Source: Tsuneonella aeria (GTDB lineage Bacteria > Pseudomonadota > Alphaproteobacteria > Sphingomonadales > Sphingomonadaceae). From it: a stretch of DNA of 64,000 nt. The stretch covers positions 561,894 to 625,893 of the forward strand of contig NZ_WTZA01000002.1 of assembly GCF_009827495.1 (NCBI RefSeq). The letters are read 5' to 3'. Below, piece after piece: positions 1 through 8,798 of this stretch. Under the pieces are notes generated by a model. That model saw nothing but the letters and a program-made list of their open reading frames with translations. It had not been told where the DNA came from and searched no databases. The position numbers were made by a program, and so were the translations under genes. Each line of letters opens with the position of its first letter. Position 1 is the first letter of the stretch.

Positions 1-2
1 TC

Positions 3-320
3 CTGGCGCTGTCGCTGGTCTGGGTGGTCGCGGCGCAGGCGCAGATGGGCGCGTCGTGGCGGATCGGGATCGATGCCGGAACGCGGCTGCCGCTGGTGAC
101 GACCGGCATCTTCGCCCTCAGCCGTAACCCGATCTTCCTCGGAATGCGCGGGAGCCTGCTCGGCCTGTTCCTGGTGCTGCCCAACGCCTTCACGCTCGCG
201 ATCCTGCTCGTCGGCGAGGTACTGATCCAGGTGCAGGTGCGGTTGGAGGAGGCTCATCTGCTGGCGAGCCATGGCCCTCAATATGAGGCTTATCGCCAAT
301 CCGTGCGGCGGTGGATCTAA
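3..320 (+). CDS. Isoprenylcysteine carboxyl methyltransferase-like membrane protein (5' partial)
   Basis: The reading frame is open from the left edge, so the start is missing. About 105 C-terminal residues remain. They show hydrophobic segments and the motif SRNPIFLGM, then a Glu/Tyr-rich tail (EEAHLLASHGPQYEAY). This matches the C-terminal half of the ICMT/PEMT family, whose members methylate cysteine or lipid substrates at the membrane using SAM. Such genes often accompany czc and cation-efflux operons in sphingomonads. The stop TAA shares a base with the ATG of the next gene, so the two are probably cotranscribed. The substrate is unknown. Confidence 0.7.
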   Translation: MALSLVWVVAAQAQMGASWRIGIDAGTRLPLVTTGIFALSRNPIFLGMRGSLLGLFLVLPNAFTLAILLVGEVLIQVQVRLEEAHLLASHGPQYEAYRQSVRRWI

Positions 321-730
321 TGACACCCTCGCACCATCGCAGATTCTCGCGTAGGGACGCGGGCATGTTCTTCTCGAGGGCTTGGAACGCGATCGTTCGC
401 GCCACGGCGGCCTTGCTGCTCGCCATGGCCTTCGTGACGCCCGCCCTCGCCGAGATCGGCTGCGTCGAGGAGAGCATCGTCCATATCCAGGATGGCTACG
501 GTTCGGGAGTCGGCGAGCAAGCCGCGTCCGATCCGGCAGAACCTGACGATGAAAGTAGTACGGGGCAGCCCGACCACTGCGCCTTCAATCATGGTCATTG
601 CTCCGGCCTCCTTACGGCAAGTGCTCGAAGCGAACAGTCGCTCTCCGACTCCGATCGATACTTGAGGCTGGCGGTGAGGCCCCTGACCGCCAACGCCCTC
701 GACGCTCCGGAGCGCCCTCCGTCCGCCTGA
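320..730 (+). CDS. Small secreted Cys/His-containing protein preceding czcCBA
   Basis: The ATG at 320 overlaps the upstream TAA (TAATG); a GTG at 311 is a less likely start. The protein has 136 residues. A basic N-terminus and a hydrophobic stretch ending in TPALA form a clear signal peptide, so the mature protein is probably periplasmic. It is acidic in the middle and carries the cluster DHCAFNHGHCSG, two Cys and three His within 12 residues, which suggests metal binding. Its position just before the RND efflux genes supports a role as metal chaperone or sensor. I recognise no named family, so the function is inference. Confidence 0.65.
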   Translation: MTPSHHRRFSRRDAGMFFSRAWNAIVRATAALLLAMAFVTPALAEIGCVEESIVHIQDGYGSGVGEQAASDPAEPDDESSTGQPDHCAFNHGHCSGLLTASARSEQSLSDSDRYLRLAVRPLTANALDAPERPPSA

Positions 731-783
731 GATCCAGCCCTCCCGTCGTCGGGATTGCATCAGCTTGGATTTCAGGATGAGTC

Positions 784-1663
784 ATGACACTCAAATTCAC
801 GTGGGTCCGCGCCATCGCCGGCGCGATCGCTCTTGCGCTAGCGGCCGTGGCGAGCGTGCCCGCCGCCGCTCGAACCATCACGCTCCCTGAGGCTCTAGCC
901 CGAGCCCAGGAGAATTCGCCGCGTCTGACGGCCTCGGAAGCCGCCGTCGCGGCGGCGGAGGCGAGAGCGCGGCAGGCCGGCGCGCGCCGAGGCCTCGCTG
1001 GCGGAGGCGCGCGCCGCCGGACAGCGCTCTCTAGCTGAGACGCAGCAGGCGGCGCGGGCTCTCGCGACCTTGATCGGTCTGCCCGAGGAAGAGCTCGATG
1101 CGGCCGGTGCCATTCCCGAGGCCTCCGCCAGCGCTCCTTCTGTCGATGGCGTGCCTCTGGCCGTGCGGGTTGCCGAAGCCGAGCGGCGCGTCGCGGAGGC
1201 TCGGATCGATGTCGAGCGCAGTGCGGGGATTTCCGACATTACGGCAAGGGCCGGTGTTCGCGGCTTTGCGGAAAGCGACGATGTCGCGCTGGTCGCCGGC
1301 ATCTCGGTCCCTCTCGCCATCCGGGACCGCAACCGTGGCGGAATCGAAGCCGCCCGCGCCGAGCTTCTGGCTGCCGAGGCTCGCGTGGCGCAGGCCCGGC
1401 TCGATGCGAACCGTGAGCTTCGCGACGCCCAGTCACTGCTTAGCGCGGCGGATGCCCGTCTGGCCGCGCTGGAAGGCGCGGGGATCGAGCAGGCCCGCGA
1501 AGCAGTGCGCGTGGCGCGGCTCGGCTATGCCGCCGGCCGCTTCTCGCTCCTGGAAGTCCTGGACGCGGAAGCAGCGCTCAACACCACTCTCACCTCAATC
1601 ATCGAGGCGCGGCGCGATCGCGCCCGCGCCCTCGCCGCGCTCGAGCGCGCGCAGGCGCAGTAA
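784..1663 (+). pseudogene. czcC: czcC-type outer-membrane efflux protein, broken by internal deletion and frameshift
   Basis: CzcC/TolC-type proteins form the outer-membrane channel of tripartite metal efflux pumps. The 5' part (from ATG 784) encodes a signal peptide and the start of the family domain (TLPEALARAQENSPRL ... ARARQAGAR), then runs out of frame to a stop at 1036-1038. Reading resumes in another frame near 983 with RAEASLAEARAAGQRSLAE and continues as a normal CzcC C-terminal half to the stop at 1663. Only about 293 codons are present against roughly 400 to 430 usual for the family, so some 110 to 130 codons are missing. The junction lies in a GCGCGCGC tract around 979-988. A full channel cannot be made from this copy. 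Confidence 0.85.
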
Positions 1664-1674
1664 GGATTCGACCT

Positions 1675-2844
1675 ATGGACAGGAAGACCCTGATCTCGCT
1701 CACCACCGTCGGGATCGCCGCCGCCGTCGCAGGCCTGGGCGCCGGCTCGCTGATCTGGCGCGATGCCCCAGCAGCCGAGGAGCATGCGGAGGGCGAACAC
1801 GCCGAGGGCGAGCATGAGGAAAGCACCGAGGGAGGGGCCGCCGAGGAAGGCTTCGTCGCCTTGCCGCCGCAGACCGCCTCCACCGCCGGAGTCGAGGTCA
1901 CGACCGTGGGACGCGGCGGCGGAGCCGAGCTGCTGATACCCGGCCGGGCGACTTTTGCTCCCAATGCGGAGGCGTCCGTCGGCGCGCCGCTGGCGGGCGT
2001 CGTCGAAGCGGTGCACGTCGCCGCCGGCTCCAATGTCGGAGCGGGTGCGCCGCTGGTCACGATCCGAAGCGCCGAGGGCGCATCGTTCCGGGCTTCGGCT
2101 GACGCGGCGCGAGCCGAGGTCGAAGCCGCACGGGCCGCCTACCGGCGCGAGACCAGGCTTTATGAAGAGCGTGTGACGGCCCGTCAGGACTGGGAAGCGG
2201 CACGCGCGGCGGCGCTCAAGGCGGAAGCCAATCTGCGCGCAGCCCAGGCACAGGTGGCTGCGGTGGGATCGCCCGGCTCGGCAGGCCGTACCGTCGTCAG
2301 ATCCCCCATGGCCGGGACGATCACGGCGGTCGACGCCGCGCCGGGCGCGGTGCTGGCGCAAGGCGCCACAGTCGCCCAGGTTGCCGACCAAAGGCGCGTC
2401 GAGCTCATCTTCGAGGCTCCGGCCGCCGTTTCCCGCTCGATACGGGTCGGGAGCCCGATCTATGCTACCATGGCCGGCGGCGAGGAGGTCCGCGCGATTG
2501 TCACCGCCATCTCGCCGCACGCAACCGATGCTGGCGCGCAGGTTCGCGCGCGCCCGGTAGGCTTCGTGCCCCCTGCCGGAACACCCGTTTCCGGACGCGT
2601 GCTCACCGGCGCCGCCAACACGCTGGTGGTGCCTTCGGACGCCGTGCAGACGGTGGACGGACGACCGGTCGTGTTCGTGGTAGATGGACAAGGCTTCCGG
2701 GCCACGCCCGTGGTGCCCGGCCGCGTCGCAGCGGGCCGCACCGAAATTCTGCGCGGGCTCAGCGGCGACGAGCGCATCGCCGGGCGCGGCGCCTTCCTTC
2801 TCAAGGCCGAGCTCTCGCGGGGCGAAGCGGAGCACGAGCACTAA
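1675..2844 (+). CDS. czcB: Efflux RND periplasmic adaptor subunit, CzcB type
   Basis: Membrane fusion protein of 389 residues that links the inner-membrane RND pump to the outer-membrane channel. An N-terminal membrane anchor (about residues 7-28) is followed by an acidic/His linker with repeated AEGEH units, a likely metal-binding site. Then come a lipoyl-like half (GAPLAGVVEAVHVAAGSNV), an alpha-helical hairpin rich in Ala, Glu and Arg, the second lipoyl half (RSPMAGTITAVDAAPGAV) and beta-barrel domains. The C-terminus ends EAEHEH. It begins 11 bp after the broken czcC and ends one base before czcA, so it is in one operon with them. Its usual channel partner is damaged here. Confidence 0.92.
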   Translation: MDRKTLISLTTVGIAAAVAGLGAGSLIWRDAPAAEEHAEGEHAEGEHEESTEGGAAEEGFVALPPQTASTAGVEVTTVGRGGGAELLIPGRATFAPNAEASVGAPLAGVVEAVHVAAGSNVGAGAPLVTIRSAEGASFRASADAARAEVEAARAAYRRETRLYEERVTARQDWEAARAAALKAEANLRAAQAQVAAVGSPGSAGRTVVRSPMAGTITAVDAAPGAVLAQGATVAQVADQRRVELIFEAPAAVSRSIRVGSPIYATMAGGEEVRAIVTAISPHATDAGAQVRARPVGFVPPAGTPVSGRVLTGAANTLVVPSDAVQTVDGRPVVFVVDGQGFRATPVVPGRVAAGRTEILRGLSGDERIAGRGAFLLKAELSRGEAEHEH

Positions 2845-2845
2845 G

Positions 2846-5800
2846 ATGCTGCAGAAGCTAATCGACGCATCCGTCCGCTATCGCTGGTTCGTGGCCGCGC
2901 TCACGCTGGTGCTCGTCATCGTCGGAGCACGAGAGCTCCTTCGGCTGCCGATTGACGCCGTGCCCGACATCACCAATCGCCAGGTCGTCGTCACCAGCGT
3001 AGCGCCGGCGCTGGGGCCGGAAGAGGTCGAGTCCCAGGTGACATTTCCGCTGGAGACGGCGCTCGCGGGCATCCCCGGACTTGTCGAGACGCGATCGATC
3101 TCCCGGCATGGCCTGTCGCAGATCACCGCGATCTTCACCGACTCCACCGACATTTACTTCGCCCGGAACCAGGTGAACGAGCGGTTGCAGACCGCGCGGG
3201 AAGCGCTCCCCGCGGATGTGGACTCGAACCTGGGCCCGATTGCGACCGGCCTTGGCGAGGTCTTCATTTGGACGGTCGAGTTCACCGGCCGGGCCGCGCG
3301 CGGAGTCTACGTCACCCCCGAGGGGCGGCGGCTCACGACCGAGGAGGACCGCGCAACCTATCTTCGCACGGTCCAGGACTGGATCATCGCGCCCCAGCTC
3401 CGCAACGTCGAGGGCGTCGCCGCCATCGACGTCCTCGGCGGCTATGTGAAGGAATATCTCGTCCACCCCGACCCGGCGCGGCTCGCAGCCTATGGCATCG
3501 GGCTCAGGCAGCTCGTCGATGCGCTGGAGCATGCGAACCGGGTGGCGGGCGCCGGCTACATCACGCGAGCGGGCGAGGCCTATATCGTGCGGGCCGACGC
3601 GCGGGTGCGGACGCTCGAGGAGTTGGCGCAGACGCCGGTTGGTCGCCAAGGCGGCCTGGTCATCCGGGTGTCCGACATCGCGACGGTGGAGGAGGGTCAC
3701 GGGCCGCGCCTCGGCTCCGCCAGCGAAAACGGCCGCGAGGTCGTCATCGGCACCGCGATGATGCTTGCGGGCGAGAACAGCCGAACGGTCGCGGCCCGCG
3801 TCGGCGAGAAGCTCGAGGAGATCAACCGGAGCCTTCCGCCCGGCGTCATCGCCAATCCCGTGCTCGACCGCACCAAGCTGGTCGACTCCACGATCCGCAC
3901 GGTCGAGCACAATCTCGCCTTCGGCGCGCTGCTCGTGATCGCTGTGTTGTTCTTCATGCTCGGCAACGTCCGCGCGGCGCTGATCACCGCTGCCGTGATC
4001 CCGCTTTCATTCCTGGTCGCGGCGATCGGCATGAACCGCTTCGGCATCAGCGGAAACCTGATGAGCCTCGGCGCGCTCGACTTCGGATTGATCGTCGACG
4101 GCGCCGTGGTCGTCATCGAGAACACGCTGCAGCGGATGGGGCTTCGACGGAGCGAGCTCGGCCGCGACCTCGAGGTTCGCGAGCGGCTCGCGGTAGCCGG
4201 CGGAGCCGCCAAGGAAATGGTGCGCCCGGCGGCGTTCGGCCAGGCGATCGTGCTGCTCGTTTTCGCGCCGCTTCTCACCTTCGAGGGGGTCGAGGGGAAG
4301 ATGTTCACGCCGATGGCGGCGACCTTCATGTTCGCGCTCGCGGGTGCGTTCGTTCTGTCCTTCACCTTCGTTCCCGCCATGGCAGCACTCTTCCTCAAGG
4401 CGCCGAAGCAGGGACATGAGGACACGAAGGTCACCCGGGTCGCGCGCGGGCGATACGAGCCGTGGCTCCGGTCGGCTGTCGTTCGCCCGGGCCGTGTGGC
4501 AATCGCCGCTCTGGTGTCGGTCGCAATCGGCATCGCGGCATTCATGAGCCTCGGCCGGGAGTTCATCCCGCAGCTCGACGAGCACGACATGCTGGTCCAG
4601 GCGGTGCGCGTCCCCTCCATCTCGCTCGAGCAGGCGCAGGAGATGCAGTTCAGGGTCGAGCGAGCCCTCATGGCCATGCCTGAAGTCGAGCGCGTCTTTA
4701 CGCGCACTGGCACGGCCGAGCTCGCATCGGACCCGATGCCGCCGAACGTCTCCGACACCTTCGTGATGCTGAAGCCGAGGGAGCAATGGCCCGACCGTCG
4801 GCTTCCGAAGGAGGAGCTTGTCGAGCGGATGGAAACCGAGCTCGGGAAGCTCCTCGGCAACAATTACGAGTTCACCCAGCCGATCCAGATGCGCTTCAAC
4901 GAGCTGATCGCCGGCGTTCGCTCGGACGTCGCGGTGCAGATCTTCGGCGACGATTTCGATGTCCTCACCGAGCAGGCCGAGCGGATCGCCGCCATCCTCC
5001 GGGATATCGAAGGATCGGCGGACGTTCGCGTAGAGCAGGTCAGCGGCCAGCCGACCATCACTGCGTCAGTCGACCGGACCGCTGCGGCGGCGCTCGGTGT
5101 TCATGCCAGCGATGCGGCCGAGGCGCTGTCGATCGCCTTCGGCGGCAAGGAAGCGGGCCAGGTGCTTGAAGGCGACCGCCGTTTCGACGTCGTTGTCCGT
5201 CTGGACGAGCAGGCGCGGCAGGATCCGGCCGTGATGGGCCAGCTTCCGGTGATCCCCGAGGAAGCCGAAGCAGGCTTCGCGGCACCGGTCCCGCTCTCAT
5301 CGGTCGCGCGCTTCGACACGATGGAGGGGCCGAACCAGATCAGCCGCGAGAACGGTAAGCGGCGCATCACCGTCCAGGCGAATGTTCGCGGCCGTGACCT
5401 CGGTTCGTTCGTCGCCGAGGCCCAGGAACGCGTGACCGAGGAGGTTCAGGTGCCTGCGGGCTATTGGCTCGACTGGGGCGGCCAGTTCGAGAACCTGCAG
5501 CGGGCGAGCGCTCGGCTGATGGTGATCGTCCCGATCGTCTTCCTGCTCATCGGCGTGCTGCTGTTTCTGGCGCTCGGGTCCGTGGGAGAAGCCGCCCTTG
5601 TCTTCGCCGGGGTGCCGCTGGCGCTGGTCGGCGGTGCGCTCGCGCTTCTCCTCAGGGGTATGCCATTCTCGATATCGGCGGCGGTTGGCTTCATCGCCGT
5701 CTCAGGCGTCGCCACTCTCAACGGGCTCGTCCTGATGCAGAGCATCAACGGCCGTCTGGCGGCCGGCGCCAAGCCGGCGGACGCCGCCGTCGAAGGGGCG

Positions 5801-6100
5801 AGCAGCCGCCTTCGGGCTGTTCTCACCACCGCCCTGGTCGCGATCCTCGGCTTCGTACCGATGGCAGTGGCGACGGGCGCCGGGGCGGAGGTCCAGAAGC
5901 CGCTCGCCACGGTGGTGATCGGCGGCCTCACCAGCTCGACCATCCTCACGCTTCTCGTGCTGCCCACGCTCGCCGCTTGGGCCGCCGCGCGGCCGGGTCT
6001 GCTGGAGAGCTGGTTCAAGCGCGGGCGCTTGGGAGACTTCCCGGGCTGGAAGAGGTTCACATCATCGAGAGCGGCCGAGACGCAGACGAGCGATAGCTGA
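2846..6100 (+). CDS. czcA: Heavy-metal efflux RND transporter permease, CzcA type
   Basis: Inner-membrane proton/metal antiporter of the HME-RND family, 1084 residues, the normal length. ATG 2846 is chosen because it follows the czcB stop by one base and gives the canonical N-terminus MLQKLIDASVRYRW. Longer in-frame starts lie inside czcB. The TM4 signature DFGLIVDGAVVVIEN (from about residue 412), with its essential acidic residues, identifies the heavy-metal subgroup (Co/Zn/Cd or Cu/Ag). The protein shows the expected duplicated layout of 12 TM helices and two large periplasmic loops. The exact metal cannot be read from sequence; a neighbouring czcD and ZIP favour Zn/Co/Cd. Confidence 0.95.
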   Translation: MLQKLIDASVRYRWFVAALTLVLVIVGARELLRLPIDAVPDITNRQVVVTSVAPALGPEEVESQVTFPLETALAGIPGLVETRSISRHGLSQITAIFTDSTDIYFARNQVNERLQTAREALPADVDSNLGPIATGLGEVFIWTVEFTGRAARGVYVTPEGRRLTTEEDRATYLRTVQDWIIAPQLRNVEGVAAIDVLGGYVKEYLVHPDPARLAAYGIGLRQLVDALEHANRVAGAGYITRAGEAYIVRADARVRTLEELAQTPVGRQGGLVIRVSDIATVEEGHGPRLGSASENGREVVIGTAMMLAGENSRTVAARVGEKLEEINRSLPPGVIANPVLDRTKLVDSTIRTVEHNLAFGALLVIAVLFFMLGNVRAALITAAVIPLSFLVAAIGMNRFGISGNLMSLGALDFGLIVDGAVVVIENTLQRMGLRRSELGRDLEVRERLAVAGGAAKEMVRPAAFGQAIVLLVFAPLLTFEGVEGKMFTPMAATFMFALAGAFVLSFTFVPAMAALFLKAPKQGHEDTKVTRVARGRYEPWLRSAVVRPGRVAIAALVSVAIGIAAFMSLGREFIPQLDEHDMLVQAVRVPSISLEQAQEMQFRVERALMAMPEVERVFTRTGTAELASDPMPPNVSDTFVMLKPREQWPDRRLPKEELVERMETELGKLLGNNYEFTQPIQMRFNELIAGVRSDVAVQIFGDDFDVLTEQAERIAAILRDIEGSADVRVEQVSGQPTITASVDRTAAAALGVHASDAAEALSIAFGGKEAGQVLEGDRRFDVVVRLDEQARQDPAVMGQLPVIPEEAEAGFAAPVPLSSVARFDTMEGPNQISRENGKRRITVQANVRGRDLGSFVAEAQERVTEEVQVPAGYWLDWGGQFENLQRASARLMVIVPIVFLLIGVLLFLALGSVGEAALVFAGVPLALVGGALALLLRGMPFSISAAVGFIAVSGVATLNGLVLMQSINGRLAAGAKPADAAVEGASSRLRAVLTTALVAILGFVPMAVATGAGAEVQKPLATVVIGGLTSSTILTLLVLPTLAAWAAARPGLLESWFKRGRLGDFPGWKRFTSSRAAETQTSDS

Positions 6101-6128
6101 TGGAAAGACGGTGCGGAGAGATTCAGCG

Positions 6129-7046
6129 ATGAGTGCGGGCCACGACCATGGCGCCGAGGGGATGAGCGACGCCCGCCTCGTCTGGGCCGTCATCGTCAAT
6201 GTGGGGCTCACGGTCGCGCAGATCGTCGGCGGCATCGTCTCCGGCTCGCTCGCCCTCATCGCCGACGCGCTCCATAACTTCAGCGATGCCGCTTCCCTCG
6301 GTCTGGCGCTGTTCGCCCGCAAGATCGGGCGGCGGCCCGCCGACAAGCTGATGACCTTCGGCTACGGCCGCGCCGAGGTGGTGGCGGCGCTCATCAACCT
6401 CACCACCCTGGTCATCGTCGGCTTCTACCTGCTGATCGAAGCGGCGACGCGTTATCTCGACCCGCAGCCGATCGAGGGCTGGACGATCGTCATCGTCGCA
6501 GGGATCGCGCTGATCGTCGACGTCGCCACGGCAGCCATGGTCCACAAGGGCTCGAAAGACAGCCTCAACATCAAGGCGGCTTTCCTGCACAACGTCTCGG
6601 ACGCGCTCGCCTCCGTGGGCGTGATTGTGGCGGGCACCCTGATCCTGCTCTACCACCTCTACGTCGCGGACCTCATCATGACGGTCCTCATTGCGGCCTA
6701 CGTCCTCTACCAGGGCTTCTCGCTGCTCCCGAAGACGATCAAGCTCCTGATGGGGGCGGTCCCGGACGACGTGGAGTTCGACGCCATCGTCCGGGCGCTC
6801 GGCGATATCGAAGGCGTCGCAAGCCTGCACCACGTTCATATCTGGAGCATCGACGAGCACCATAGGTCACTCGAGGCGCATCTGGTCCCCTCCGAGCGAT
6901 CTCTCGAAGCGTTCGAGGCCGTAAAAGCGGACGCGCGGCGAATGCTGGAACAGCGCTTCTCCATCGGGCACGCCACCTTGGAGGCATGCCTCGATGTCGA
7001 AGGAGCAGACCATGAGCCGAGGCTGCCCGCTCATCCTTCGAAATAG
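6129..7046 (+). CDS. czcD: Cation diffusion facilitator, CzcD type
   Basis: Proton-coupled exporter of divalent metals from cytoplasm to periplasm, 305 residues. ATG 6129 is preceded by GCGGAGAG; a GTG at 6111 is less likely. There are six TM helices with paired metal-site motifs HNFSD in TM2 (around residue 50) and HNVSD in TM5 (around residue 154), the pattern of Zn-transporting CDFs. A cytoplasmic ferredoxin-like C-terminal domain follows (VASLHHVHIWSID). The N-terminus has a short His motif (GHDHG). It lies 28 bp after czcA in the same direction. Its 3' end overlaps the oppositely oriented ZIP gene by 16 bp. Confidence 0.93.
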   Translation: MSAGHDHGAEGMSDARLVWAVIVNVGLTVAQIVGGIVSGSLALIADALHNFSDAASLGLALFARKIGRRPADKLMTFGYGRAEVVAALINLTTLVIVGFYLLIEAATRYLDPQPIEGWTIVIVAGIALIVDVATAAMVHKGSKDSLNIKAAFLHNVSDALASVGVIVAGTLILLYHLYVADLIMTVLIAAYVLYQGFSLLPKTIKLLMGAVPDDVEFDAIVRALGDIEGVASLHHVHIWSIDEHHRSLEAHLVPSERSLEAFEAVKADARRMLEQRFSIGHATLEACLDVEGADHEPRLPAHPSK

Positions 7047-7786
7047 GAGGCGACTGCCGCGAACAGGCCGAACCCGCCGATCAAGGCGAAGCTCGACAGC
7101 TTCGATGGCGGATAGACCTCATGCGCCTCCTTCATGATTTCCTCGGCCGCCGCCACCAGCAGCATGCCGGCGATGAAGGCGAGCGCCGTCAGTTGATATG
7201 CCTCGGGCTGATCCCTCAGGAAGAAATAGGAGAGGAAAGCGCCCGCGAGCACAGGCACGACGAATGATGCCGACAGCAGGATGCGCTTCGTCCTCGCCAC
7301 GCCGGCGTCGCGGAATGTAGCGATCGTGGCGAAGCCTTCGGGTATGTCCGCCGTCACCTGTCCGAGCGCCAGGACCAGGGCGAGCTCGAACGACAACGAC
7401 GAGCCGGCGCCGATCAGGAGCCCGTCGGCGAACAAATCCACGGCCACGGCAGCGTAGATGGCCCATGCGCCGCCGGTGCCTCCCTGGCCGGAACCTTCGA
7501 CATCATCTTCGGGCGACGACTGGAAGCGCTCGATCAGGGCATCCAGACCGATGAAAGCCGCACCCCCTGCAATGAACCCCATCACCGCGAGACAGGGATC
7601 CAAGCCCTCGAGCGTTCGCGGCGCCAGTTCCACCGCGATGACGCCGAAGATAATCCCAGCGGCGAGGTGCAACGCAATCGACAGGCTTCGGCGTGACGTC
7701 CGGATTGCCTCGGCAAGCATGCCCCCGGCGAAATTGCCCACTGCCGGGAATAGCGCCAGCAGGAGGACTCGCACTATGTCCGGCAT
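7031..7786 (-). CDS. ZIP family metal transporter
   Basis: ZIP proteins move Zn or other divalent cations into the cytoplasm. The product has 251 residues and about eight TM helices. The conserved histidine/acidic metal motifs appear here as VDLFADGLLIGAG and TADIPEGFATIATF, with an acidic loop (SSPEDDVEGSGQGG) between the helix groups. ATG 7786 is preferred because the 22 residues encoded upstream from an alternative start at 7852 look non-coding. It converges on czcD with a 16-bp overlap. An importer next to exporters suggests metal balancing, though some ZIP-like proteins may act in other directions. Confidence 0.85.
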   Translation of the reverse strand: MPDIVRVLLLALFPAVGNFAGGMLAEAIRTSRRSLSIALHLAAGIIFGVIAVELAPRTLEGLDPCLAVMGFIAGGAAFIGLDALIERFQSSPEDDVEGSGQGGTGGAWAIYAAVAVDLFADGLLIGAGSSLSFELALVLALGQVTADIPEGFATIATFRDAGVARTKRILLSASFVVPVLAGAFLSYFFLRDQPEAYQLTALAFIAGMLLVAAAEEIMKEAHEVYPPSKLSSFALIGGFGLFAAVASYFEG

Positions 7787-7926
7787 GATGTCGCGTTCGT
7801 TCGATCCACCATAGCGAGTGAACCGGGCAGTTGGCCGCTCGTTCCGTGACATGTGGAACGGCAGCGAGGCTCAATGCCCGCCGCGCCGGTAACGAGCCGC
7901 GACTTAATCTCCTAGGTGAGGCCCTT

Positions 7927-8547
7927 ATGGCAGAGTGTGGATGCGAACCGGCGCCGGCAGATACCAAGGCTCAGCAAAGAACGCTGTGGATCGCCCTTGC
8001 CCTCAACGCGACCATGTTTGTCGCAGAGACGACAGCCGGCGTCATCGCCGATTCTACCGGCCTCATTGCGGATGGCCTCGACATGCTGGCGGACGCCGCA
8101 GCCTATGGAATCGCACTCGCCGCAGTCGGGCGAAGCGGCAGGTTCAAGGCCAATGCCGCGATGGGCAGCGGTCTGTTGCTGCTGCTTCTCGGGATAGGCG
8201 TTGTCGTTGATGTCGTGCGGAGGCTGATCTCGGGCGCGTCGCCCGAAGGAGCGTGGATGATTGCCGTCGCGGCGGTCGCGCTCACCGTGAATGCGATCGT
8301 CCTTCGGCTCCTGAGCAAGCAGCGGCAGAAGGAGGTCCATATCCGCGCGACTTGGATTTTCACGCGCGCTGACGTGGTGGCCAACACCGCAGTCATCCTT
8401 TCCGGTATTGCGGTGCTCGCCACCGGCATCCGCTACTTCGATCTGGTCGTTGGCGCCGCGATCGGCATTTACGTTGTCAAGGAAGCCTTGGAGATACTGT
8501 CTGAAGCACGTGAGGCGAGGTCGGCGACACGTCGCTCGGCATCGTAG
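7927..8547 (+). CDS. Small CDF-superfamily cation transporter
   Basis: The protein has 206 residues, shorter than CzcD because it lacks the cytoplasmic C-terminal domain. ATG 7927 follows GGTGAGG at good spacing. The N-terminus carries CGC, a possible metal site. About five or six TM helices follow, with CDF-like acidic motifs DGLDMLADAAAYG and TRADVVANTAVI in the places of the TM2 and TM5 metal sites. It resembles the short cation transporters found on metal-resistance islands. It is transcribed divergently from the ZIP gene, with 140 bp between the starts for promoters. Substrate not determinable. Confidence 0.8.
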   Translation: MAECGCEPAPADTKAQQRTLWIALALNATMFVAETTAGVIADSTGLIADGLDMLADAAAYGIALAAVGRSGRFKANAAMGSGLLLLLLGIGVVVDVVRRLISGASPEGAWMIAVAAVALTVNAIVLRLLSKQRQKEVHIRATWIFTRADVVANTAVILSGIAVLATGIRYFDLVVGAAIGIYVVKEALEILSEAREARSATRRSAS

Positions 8548-8557
8548 TGCCTAGCCC

Positions 8558-8711
8558 CTACGGGACTGCGGAAGCGTACTGCATGCGGCTATGCCGCTCT
8601 TGGACCCCAGAGTATGACGGACGCTCCCGGGCCCAGAAGGCGAAGCAGCCGGCAATCCCTGCCAAGGCTGCGCCGATGTAGACGAAGACGGTGGTGAGGA
8701 GCGTCCTGCCA
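8558..8711 (-). pseudogene. Remnant of a YnfA (UPF0060) family membrane protein
   Basis: On the minus strand this interval translates without a stop to TTVFVYIGAALAGIAGCF and then AFWAR, the conserved first TM helix of the YnfA family. The following 25 residues (ERPSYSGVQERHSRMQ ...) do not continue the family, and the frame ends at TAG 8558-8560. No convincing start codon precedes it. YnfA proteins are about 105 residues with four TM helices, so only the first quarter survives. The fragment sits between the last transporter and the integrase and marks decayed cargo of the island. Confidence 0.55.
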
Positions 8712-8770
8712 GCCAGACATGAAGCTCACAACAGAATGTCTGCTGACCGGAGCCTCAGTTAGCGCCTTGA

Positions 8771-8798
8771 AGGTCCGCTATGGGCGCAAAGCGGACCT
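8771..8798. repeat. REP-like palindrome on the integrase stop codon
   Basis: AGGTCCGCT and AGCGGACCT form a perfect 9-bp inverted repeat around a 10-nt loop (ATGGGCGCAA). The right arm covers the first two bases of the integrase stop (8797-8799 on the minus strand). GTCCGC/GCGGAC stem-loops of this kind recur in intergenic DNA of sphingomonads as I recall them, so this may be a REP-type element. It may also end transcription or protect the mRNA 3' end. Only one copy is seen in the window. Confidence 0.6.

Noticed and set aside
2684..2845. Longer start for czcA inside czcB
   Set aside because: The extra 54 residues are out-of-frame czcB sequence. ATG 2846 directly after the czcB stop gives the canonical CzcA N-terminus.
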